Source: DASYSA01 sp036003885
GTDB taxonomy: Bacteria; Acidobacteriota; Blastocatellia; UBA7656
DNA: 13,668 nt
Reading direction: 5' to 3'
Assembly (NCBI GenBank): GCA_036003885.1
Contig: DASYSA010000073.1
Coordinates: 1-13,668 of the forward strand
The position numbers and the translations under genes are program-made. Of the stretch, positions 1 through 6,192 are shown one piece after another (position 1 is the first letter of the stretch; each line of letters begins with the position of its first letter). Under the pieces are notes generated by a model. It saw only the letters and a program-made list of their open reading frames with translations, ran no database searches and was not told the origin of the DNA.

Positions 1-567
1 CTGCAAATCTTGCTTTGTCGTCGCAACCTCACCTAAGTACAGATACTCCGGGATGGGTGAAGCAGGAACATTGTGTATCCAGCAGGCAGCTTGCGGCGTT
101 GTAACGCCGAGACCAGTCTTCACCCGGCCGTACTCATATGGAACCCAGGCGGAACCCATGGTGTTCTGGGTTATGACGGCCAAAACGTGGGTTGAGTTGA
201 TGAGTCCCATCTCTATAACACTCGCGATAGCCGCGCTGGTTTGCGAATTGGACAAAGCGCCTGCTCCAATCAGAGCCTGTAACTGGCCTAGATTTGGATC
301 CAGGACGTCCAACCAAAATTCGAAGCCCTCTTGGTCTGCAAGCCACGCGATTCGCAAAGCGAGATTTTGGTCCGCCTGACGATGGGAGACGAATAGGCGC
401 GGCCGCACTTGAACTGGAACAGCGGGTTGACTGGGAATTGGAAGAACCGGCGCTGCCCATTGCAGCGCCGGCTGTTGCATCCGCCACTCGGCAAAACCTC
501 GGACCCAGGGCGGATACCGTTCCAACCAGTCGAGGTTGACAGAATCCCTCCAGTTATAGTTTGGCAC
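1..567 (-). CDS. TIR-domain protein, C-terminus cut by window edge
   Basis: An uninterrupted frame of 189 codons runs from a GTG at 567 to base 1 and continues off the window. An in-frame TAA lies seven codons before the GTG, so no earlier start is possible. A GGGAGGG Shine-Dalgarno sequence sits about six bases upstream. Residues 1-55 are rich in Trp and Pro (WRDSVNLDWLERYPPW). A TIR-like fold follows: strand A RLFVSHRQAD (57-66), helix and strand B up to FEFWLDV (82-88), helix C with strand D at IEMGLINSTHVLAVIT (118-133), then GSAWVPYEYGRVK (138-150). This matches the bacterial TIR_2 pattern, in which an S-x-W-V-x-x-E segment follows the fourth strand. TIR domains of this kind cleave NAD+ or make signalling nucleotides in immune systems. 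I infer such an effector role from the family only. E119 lies near the usual catalytic Glu but may be offset by two residues, so activity is unproven. It probably shares an operon with the large gene 59 bp upstream. Confidence 0.82.
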   Translation of the reverse strand, partial: MPNYNWRDSVNLDWLERYPPWVRGFAEWRMQQPALQWAAPVLPIPSQPAVPVQVRPRLFVSHRQADQNLALRIAWLADQEGFEFWLDVLDPNLGQLQALIGAGALSNSQTSAAIASVIEMGLINSTHVLAVITQNTMGSAWVPYEYGRVKTGLGVTTPQAACWIHNVPASPIPEYLYLGEVATTKQDLQ

Positions 568-626
568 GGTATCCCTCCCGGTCCCTTATACGAAGGCCGC
601 CTGCGCGCGCTTTCTCGAAACCGACT

Positions 627-3620
627 CTACGGCGTCGCGGCTCCGGCCACCAACTCTTCGTCAGCCGCTTCAGGCTGAGCGATGAACATCTTCGTAACTT
701 CGCGAATCGTCCCGTCGGAGTCTACCTGAGAAACCAGCCTGAGCGAGGAGGCTCGCGCCTGGCCTGCCGGAGTCCGAAGATTGATCAGTTGATCGAACAC
801 TGCAAACACCGTGTTCACACCTTCGTCGAAATCATCGAAGTCTTTCAACGCATCGCCGATTTTGCCCAATGCCTTCTCAAAGTCGTGCGGCTTGATCTTT
901 GTCGCCCCTGCTGCAGAGGCCTGAATCAGTGTTTGGAGCTTTTGAAGACCCGCGACCATATTCTCTTCAATGAAGAAGAGGGTGCTCAATACGGACAGTT
1001 GCTGCTTATTGAGCACGACGTTGCTGGGCGCGGGGAGATTGGCAAAAGGGGAAGCCTGTATCGGTTCGAACTTGAGGCTGGTGTTATTCGTGAATTCCGC
1101 CTGACCCTTCTTCCAGATGGCGAGTATTCCGTCTGTCCAATAGCACCAGCCAATGCCCTCCAGATGGTCCGATTTGCCCCTGTAGTTGGCGAGTACAATC
1201 TTGCGCATTATTTTTCTGATCGCATCATCAGGCGTTGGCGCCGAGAACAATGCCTTCAGACCAGGCGCCGTATAACGCACTTCATAGTTGGCGCTGATCG
1301 GACCAAAGTCATCCGGTGACTTCTGAGGAAGCACGGCACGCAGGGCTTCGAGTGTTGCGCCGTCGTGCTCGGTCAGCCCAAACTCTGAAGCGAAACTGAG
1401 GTAGTTACTCAATTCCCGGGCTGTCGTCTTGGGATCGTCAAAGCTCAAACCGTAGCTCGCAGCCATCCCGGTTATTGCATCCAGCAGATATTGCTGGTTC
1501 GCTTTGTCGAAGGCCAATACTCCGTGCGATTCGCCGAGAAAGCGCAACAAGAAGCTGGTGAACACGCGCTCGCCATTGCGTTTGCGCTCCCGTTCCTTTG
1601 TCATATCGATTGTGGTGAAAACCGTGAGCGCACCGTTGTCCTCTGCCTTGATCTGCTGCTCGGCACCGATGATCACGCGGTCCATTCCCTGATAATGCCA
1701 GCCGCCATGCCAACCTACGACGTTGACGCTGAAAGTGCTCTGCTTCGTCACCTTGTGCGTTAACAGGCCGCTATTGATCTTGACCAGTTCCGGGCGAAAG
1801 CCGGCAAGGATGTCCTGGAAGTCTCCGTGACCGGCGGCGCGCATCAACGCCTTGCCCTCATCGCTCGCCAGATTGATCATCACATCGATCAGCGCGTCAC
1901 GCTCGCTTGCCCGACTGTAATCGGCATGGAGCTTAAAGCTAAATGACTGTTTCGCCGCCTCCTTGAACTTGGCGTACACTTTGTTCTCGAAGTCGTTGGC
2001 CCCAACGAGAATCTTATTCAGCCTGGTGATTGTCTGACCGAGCTCGCTGTTCGAAAGTTGACCGATCCCTTTGCCAATCAACCGTTCGATGAACCCGCCG
2101 AGCTTATCTTCAGACAGTGCTTTCAGCTTTTCAATCGAGTCAACCGCGGAAAGATCTTTGAGGAAGCCATCGATTGGGAACTTTGACTTAGCCAGCGCGA
2201 TGACTTTGCGGATCTCATCGTGAGCCTCGCCCTGAATCAAATCAAGAGTCTGTTGCGCTCGCTTTTGCAGCTCCGTAAGACTGGGGACGATCGGCTCCCC
2301 GCCCGCGACGGGAATCTTGATCCTGCCGAGTATCCAGTTCAAAGGATCGCCGCCGGTCAGCCGTTGAACGATCGACCAGAGTTGGGGATCCACTTTACCC
2401 TGGAACTGGTCCCACGATGTGAGAGCCTTCAACTCGTTGAGCTTATCAGCCAAAATCCCGGTGTCGCCGCTGACCATGTTGAAATAGCGGTCGAAAAGCG
2501 TGATGGCTGAGTTGTCCAGACTCTTGTAGCTTGCGACGACCTTTTGCAACTTCTCCAGGAGAGAGTTGAATTCTGTAGTGGCGAGCTTGTCGGTTGCCTT
2601 GCCGATCCACTCGCTGAGGTAACTCCTGGCCAGCGTGTCCAGTTCCGCCTGGAGGGTCGGCAAATCGCTTAACTGCCGAACTCGACCTTCGATTTGAGTA
2701 ATCATGTTCAGCCAGTTCTTGGCATTCACGCCGAGCAGCGCGCCCAGGAACTCGTTTGGCGTGTCGGGAAGTCCCTGCAAGTCGCTGCTTGCATCAACGC
2801 TGACATCCGCGGCGATATTGAACTGGCTCGCGCGCTTCTTGCGCACGATGACGCGCGCCCAATTGGGCATCGGCGCGCCGCCGGCGTCAGCGGCCGATCG
2901 GACTTCGACCGAGAAGTTGCCCGCGACGCTGGCGCCCAATGCGAGGTTGCCGATTATGCTGAGCTGATAGTGCTCCGAAAGCAGCAACTGTCCGATGTCG
3001 ATTGAAGGAGCCCCTTTCAACTCGTAGCCAACCGATAGCTCCGCGCCCAGCTTGAGATAACCGCCGTATTCGAACCTCACCACTTCGCCCGGGCTCGGCG
3101 CAGCCGTAATGTTCGCCGGCAACCGCAGACCGCTGAAAAAATTCAGCAGGATGTCCTGAAGCGACTTGTCGGCAGGATACGATCGGGAATAGAAGTAACC
3201 AGCATTCGCGCCGGCTTCAAGCGTAGCCTTCGCCGTGAGAAACGAATAGGCGAATGATCCTGCCAGGTTTGCCTCGGTGTTAGTCCCCAGGCTCAGGATC
3301 AGGATCAAATCGTCGCCGTGCGCTGTAAAGTAATCGGCCAGCCCGTGATCAGCCAGCACCGCCAATCTGGAGGGACTACTCGTCGGCCATAGCGGAGTCA
3401 GGTTCGCATTGGCGCCGGCCTTGACTCCGAGCTTCACGGTGTTTCCCGCGCCGAGTGAAAACTCCTGACCGCCCCCCACCCCGAAGGTGACACTGAGAAG
3501 GTCTTTGTCAGTGGGCGTTAATTTCGCGGTCGGATTCGAAACGCCAGCGTGCACGGTCAGATCGCCCGTTCCGCCAAGCAGTAATGGGATCTGATTCCTC
3601 GATATGTTTATGTCAGGCAT
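627..3620 (-). CDS. Unrecognised large protein (about 997 aa), partner of the TIR gene
   Basis: I do not recognise this protein. I place the start at the ATG at 3620 (MPDINIS) because an AAAAGGAG sequence lies seven bases before it. The ATG at 3626 is only one base from that site. There is no signal peptide and no clear transmembrane helix, so it is probably cytoplasmic. Residues 1-270 look beta-rich, with recurring Leu-Gly-Ala-type strands (VKLGVKAGANANL, TLEAGANAGYF, LKLGAELSVGYEL, LALGASVAGNFSV) that resemble one another. Residues about 290-560 are mostly amphipathic helix, with many Leu/Lys/Glu. Residues 560-850 look mixed and more globular, with a striking GWHGGWHYQG motif near 636-645 and a charged KERERKRNGER segment. 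The C-terminal 130 residues are again helical. There is no Walker A motif, nuclease motif or kinase motif that I can find. It may sense or restrain the downstream TIR protein. That is inference from gene order only. Confidence 0.9.
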   Translation of the reverse strand: MPDINISRNQIPLLLGGTGDLTVHAGVSNPTAKLTPTDKDLLSVTFGVGGGQEFSLGAGNTVKLGVKAGANANLTPLWPTSSPSRLAVLADHGLADYFTAHGDDLILILSLGTNTEANLAGSFAYSFLTAKATLEAGANAGYFYSRSYPADKSLQDILLNFFSGLRLPANITAAPSPGEVVRFEYGGYLKLGAELSVGYELKGAPSIDIGQLLLSEHYQLSIIGNLALGASVAGNFSVEVRSAADAGGAPMPNWARVIVRKKRASQFNIAADVSVDASSDLQGLPDTPNEFLGALLGVNAKNWLNMITQIEGRVRQLSDLPTLQAELDTLARSYLSEWIGKATDKLATTEFNSLLEKLQKVVASYKSLDNSAITLFDRYFNMVSGDTGILADKLNELKALTSWDQFQGKVDPQLWSIVQRLTGGDPLNWILGRIKIPVAGGEPIVPSLTELQKRAQQTLDLIQGEAHDEIRKVIALAKSKFPIDGFLKDLSAVDSIEKLKALSEDKLGGFIERLIGKGIGQLSNSELGQTITRLNKILVGANDFENKVYAKFKEAAKQSFSFKLHADYSRASERDALIDVMINLASDEGKALMRAAGHGDFQDILAGFRPELVKINSGLLTHKVTKQSTFSVNVVGWHGGWHYQGMDRVIIGAEQQIKAEDNGALTVFTTIDMTKERERKRNGERVFTSFLLRFLGESHGVLAFDKANQQYLLDAITGMAASYGLSFDDPKTTARELSNYLSFASEFGLTEHDGATLEALRAVLPQKSPDDFGPISANYEVRYTAPGLKALFSAPTPDDAIRKIMRKIVLANYRGKSDHLEGIGWCYWTDGILAIWKKGQAEFTNNTSLKFEPIQASPFANLPAPSNVVLNKQQLSVLSTLFFIEENMVAGLQKLQTLIQASAAGATKIKPHDFEKALGKIGDALKDFDDFDEGVNTVFAVFDQLINLRTPAGQARASSLRLVSQVDSDGTIREVTKMFIAQPEAADEELVAGAATP

Positions 3621-3825
3621 GATCATGCTCCTTTTCTTTTGGCTTGTCTCTGGTGCTCTGGAGTTGACAGGCCTTCCAGAGGTACGCTCCCACTCTGTTG
3701 TATGCTTTGATCAACTCAGCGTTGCCGTCTTCGGGCCCCGATCGCCAGTTCTCGAGTACCTTCTCCTCCTTGTCAGCCGCACGAACGCCGCCATCTGTTA
3801 AGCCCCGAAAGGAAACCGTAAACAC
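3613..3825 (-). CDS. Possible small ORF overlapping the large gene's start
   Basis: A 70-codon frame from a GTG at 3825 ends in a TGA at 3613-3615, so it overlaps the start of the large gene by eight bases. The last 50 residues are charged and protein-like (DKEEKVLENW, AELIKAYNRVGAYLWKA, KPKEKEHDHA), and the large gene's ribosome binding site lies inside its end. This layout would fit translational coupling. Against it, no good ribosome binding site precedes the GTG, and the first 20 residues read poorly. A second frame across 3790-3925 looks at least as protein-like, so a frameshifted or longer gene is possible. I recognise no family. Confidence 0.35.
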   Translation of the reverse strand: MFTVSFRGLTDGGVRAADKEEKVLENWRSGPEDGNAELIKAYNRVGAYLWKACQLQSTRDKPKEKEHDHA

Positions 3826-4387
3826 GGTTACGCGGCAACCCCGGTATAGGCATTCCGTACTCGAGCACCGCTGGCACGTAGTCCTGGACGATCTGATGTT
3901 CTTGTCGGAATCGAAATCACAAATCCGATCAAGCAGGGTTCAACTTCCTTTCGATTGGTCGATGCGCGAAGGTCCCTACCGCTATACCGGTGAACCCTCT
4001 CAACATGATTGACGGGAAAGAGGCCGCTTTCATTGCATGCCCTCGACAGATAGCGCAGAACCCGCCCGATTCGGGCTTCTAACGAGTTTGCGTCGATGAA
4101 TCGCCAGCGCAAGAAAACATCAGCCGATCTAAAGGGTGCCTGTCCTCACACTGGTCGCAGGGGCCTTGCGGCTATTCGTTCGCTGTTCTTGGATGCAGAT
4201 GAGCGAATATCCTGGGAAACACGGTAACGGCGGCCCGAGCCGCTCCGGAAAGCTCAGACGGCTTGTTTCTGAGCAAGATTCTTTCTTCCTTCTAAGAGCG
4301 CCTGTTAAGGCGCCATCAGCGAAAACATAATTGCCCGCTAATAAAAGCAAATCCATAGAGCTTCGTCAAACGTGTTACGTCTGGAGA
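3826..4387. other. Intergenic stretch with no confident gene
   Basis: About 560 bases hold no frame that I trust. The longest, on the minus strand at 3828-4112, lacks a ribosome binding site and has a composition typical of random frames. There are small inverted repeats: AACCGT/ACGGTT around 3824-3839, GCCCG/CGGGC at 4064-4076 and GCGCCT/AGGCGC at 4298-4313. The stretch separates the putative TIR operon from the alcohol dehydrogenase gene and should hold the TIR operon's promoter, but I see no clear -35/-10 pair. Confidence 0.5.
4298..4313 (-). terminator. Candidate hairpin terminator after the dehydrogenase gene
   Basis: GCGCCT and AGGCGC form a perfect six-pair stem with a four-base loop, 75 bases past the stop codon of the alcohol dehydrogenase. 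On the minus strand it is followed only by TCTTAG, not a true T run, so Rho-independent termination is doubtful. Confidence 0.25.
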
Positions 4388-5407
4388 TCAAGAAGAGGTT
4401 GTGAGTACAACTCTGAACCGTGCCTTGCCGCTCATCATCCGCTCGTAGGCTTCAGCGGCGCCCTCCAACGGATAGACTTCGGTCATAGCCCGCACCCCCG
4501 CTAGCGTGCTGAAGGAAAGCGTGTCCTGCGAATCAATGGAGGTTCCCGAATACCACCCTGCGACCGAACGGCGCCCTCCAATGAGCGGAAACGCAGACAC
4601 AACAAGCGGTTCATGAGGAGCGCCGAGCACAAGCAACGTGCCATTGATGCCCAGTCCGCCCAGCGTCGAAATCATCGCCTGGGCGTTCGTCACCGTTGCG
4701 AGGATTATTCTGGCGCCACCCATCTTGAGGAGTTCCGCCGCCACATCCTGCGACTGACTATCAATGTAATCGTGGGCGCCGAGTTGCCTGGCCAACGGCT
4801 CCTTGTCGCTGCCTCGCGCGATGGCAACAGTCTTGAAACCCATCTTCGCTGCGAACTGGACGCCAAGATGACCGAGACCGCCCAGTCCCAGGACGGCGAC
4901 CAGATCATTTGGACGCGCGCCGCTATTGCGAAGAGAGTTGAACGTGGTGACCCCCGCGCATACCAGCGGCCCCGCCTCTACGGCGGAAAGCTCTCCGGGG
5001 AGTAACGCAAGCGCGCTTGAGTGCGCGACCATGTAGTCGGCGTAGCCGCCGTCGTAGGTGATGCCGGTAATCTGGCCCCACTCGCAGGCAAAGAAATTGC
5101 CGCGGCGGCAAGGATCGCAGTGCCCGCAGTATCCGCCGTGCCAACCGACTCCGACTCGTTGACCCTCGGTCCATCCGACAACGCCTGCGCCGACCGCATC
5201 GACAGTTCCGGCGACCTCATGTCCCGGAACGCGCGGGTATTGAATGCCCGGAAGGATCCCCTCTTTGGTAATTGAGTCGCCGTGGCAGATACCACAGGCC
5301 TCGACCTTGATGCGTACCCACCCGGCTGCAGGCTCCGGAATCTCCCGTTCGACAAGTTCAAAGGGACCCTTCGGTTGAGTAACCTGCATGACGCGCATCT
5401 TCGACAT
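4388..5407 (-). CDS. Zinc-dependent alcohol dehydrogenase (MDR superfamily)
   Basis: This 339-residue protein is a medium-chain dehydrogenase/reductase of the NAD(P)-dependent, zinc-containing alcohol dehydrogenase type, which interconverts alcohols and aldehydes in the cytosol. The start at 5407 (MSKMRVMQV) follows a GGAG with five bases of spacing. An ATG 15 bases earlier lacks such a site. Catalytic zinc ligands are visible as C41 (GICHGD), H63-E64 (PGHEVAG) and C150 (LVCAGVTTF). The structural zinc site is C94, C97, C100 and C108. The dinucleotide fold has GLGGLGHLG at 174-182. Length and domain order are normal for the AdhP/YahK-like branch, where a WHGGYCG segment is common. Substrate cannot be read from the sequence. 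It lies 60 bp after the small secreted-protein gene on the same strand and is probably co-transcribed with it. Confidence 0.95.
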   Translation of the reverse strand: MSKMRVMQVTQPKGPFELVEREIPEPAAGWVRIKVEACGICHGDSITKEGILPGIQYPRVPGHEVAGTVDAVGAGVVGWTEGQRVGVGWHGGYCGHCDPCRRGNFFACEWGQITGITYDGGYADYMVAHSSALALLPGELSAVEAGPLVCAGVTTFNSLRNSGARPNDLVAVLGLGGLGHLGVQFAAKMGFKTVAIARGSDKEPLARQLGAHDYIDSQSQDVAAELLKMGGARIILATVTNAQAMISTLGGLGINGTLLVLGAPHEPLVVSAFPLIGGRRSVAGWYSGTSIDSQDTLSFSTLAGVRAMTEVYPLEGAAEAYERMMSGKARFRVVLTTSS

Positions 5408-5467
5408 ACTTGCTCCTGTCATACTCGTCTTTCATTGGAGTCGTATCCTTAAACAGAGATTCTCCGA

Positions 5468-5719
5468 TCAGGGCGCGATCACAGCCGCGTCGCGGGATGG
5501 GATTCCAAGCGCGGCAACCGGGAGGCCGATTTCGCCCTGGCCCCAGACGCCGCCAAAGAGGACCAGCAGCCCGTCTTGATTGAAGTTCGCATTATCGAAA
5601 GTCAGCTCGATACCGCCAACTTGAGCTGATGCTCCGAGCAGCCCCGCGGGCGGTGCTAACGATAAGCCGGCAATGACAAACAGCAGCACGCCAAACAACC
5701 CCGATAGTCTCATCTTCAT
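5468..5719 (-). CDS. Small secreted protein of unknown function
   Basis: The 83-codon frame starts at an ATG with a GGAGG sequence eight bases upstream, which is good support for a real gene. Residues 1-32 form a classical signal peptide: MKMR, a hydrophobic core (GLFGVLLFVIAGLSLA), then LLGASA-Q with an A-x-A cleavage site after residue 32. The mature part is only about 50 residues (GGIELTFDNANFNQDG, then a Gly/Val-rich stretch FGGVWGQGEIGLPVAALGI). It has no cysteine or lipobox, so I expect a periplasmic or exported peptide. I know no family for it. It lies upstream of the dehydrogenase on the same strand. Confidence 0.7.
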   Translation of the reverse strand: MKMRLSGLFGVLLFVIAGLSLAPPAGLLGASAQVGGIELTFDNANFNQDGLLVLFGGVWGQGEIGLPVAALGIPSRDAAVIAP

Positions 5720-5772
5720 AAGACTCGCCTCCAGGACTTGATACCGGGTTAGGACTTAGGCACGGTTGAGCA

Positions 5773-5778
5773 ATTATA
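5773..5778 (-). promoter_or_regulatory. Candidate -10 box for the small secreted-protein gene
   Basis: A perfect TATAAT lies on the minus strand, 53 bases before the ATG at 5719, which would give a leader of about 45 bases. No good -35 hexamer is found at 16-18 bases upstream, so the call is tentative. Confidence 0.35.
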
Positions 5779-5820
5779 CAATTGCGATCAGCGATTGGGC
5801 TAGCCGGCTCCAGTCGAGGT

Positions 5821-5849
5821 TTGACAATCGTTTCGCGCTTTTGTAAGCT
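5821..5849 (+). promoter_or_regulatory. Candidate promoter for the sensor kinase/regulator pair
   Basis: TTGACA at 5821-5826 is a consensus -35 and is separated by exactly 17 bases from TAAGCT at 5844-5849, which keeps the three most conserved -10 positions. It would leave a leader of roughly 340 bases before the start at 6193, which is unusually long. Confidence 0.3.
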
Positions 5850-6192
5850 GGAAGCCAATCTGGCAAGTTTGATAACCGATTGATTCCACGCCAGTGCGCC
5901 AGTAACTGCGCCGAAATGCCCTCCCAATTATGCCCGTATCCAGCCTGGCCCTGAGCCTGACAACTCTCAGCCGGCAAAATCGGAATTCTGGCAGCAGAGC
6001 GCCGACCCAGAGAATCAAGTCTGGAAACGTGAGAGGTGCGACCGAGACAAAAGCCTCTTGTGATCGGGGATGACGCCCTGATTGCGCAGAAGAAGAGGTC
6101 GCAAATTCCTCACCGTAGAACCAGAGGGCGTCGGCAGACGGACAATCATGAAGCGGATAAACACTCCCTCAATTTCACTCCCTGGAGCACCG

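Larger units (their letters stand above)
5720..6192. other. Divergent intergenic region
   Basis: About 470 bases lie between the minus-strand secreted-protein gene and the plus-strand sensor kinase. It holds the two candidate promoter elements listed here and an imperfect direct repeat, TTTGACAATCG at 5820-5830 and TTTGATAACCG at 5868-5878. A minus-strand frame at 5774-5977 (TTG start) encodes RLSNLPDW and RLSNLDW repeats but has no ribosome binding site, and I do not call it a gene. If the kinase begins at the TTG at 6082, the last 110 bases are coding. Confidence 0.5.

Noticed and set aside
561..1319. 252-codon plus-strand frame antisense to the large protein gene
   Set aside because: It lies fully opposite a long gene with normal codon use, has no ribosome binding site, and its translation is Arg/Cys-rich shadow sequence.
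3828..4112. 94-codon minus-strand frame before the TIR operon
   Set aside because: No ribosome binding site and random-looking composition. It ends just before the GTG of the 70-codon frame, probably by chance.
5774..5977. Minus-strand frame with RLSNLPDW / RLSNLDW repeats
   Set aside because: Only a TTG start, no ribosome binding site, and it overlaps candidate promoter elements. It could be a remnant, but the support is too weak.
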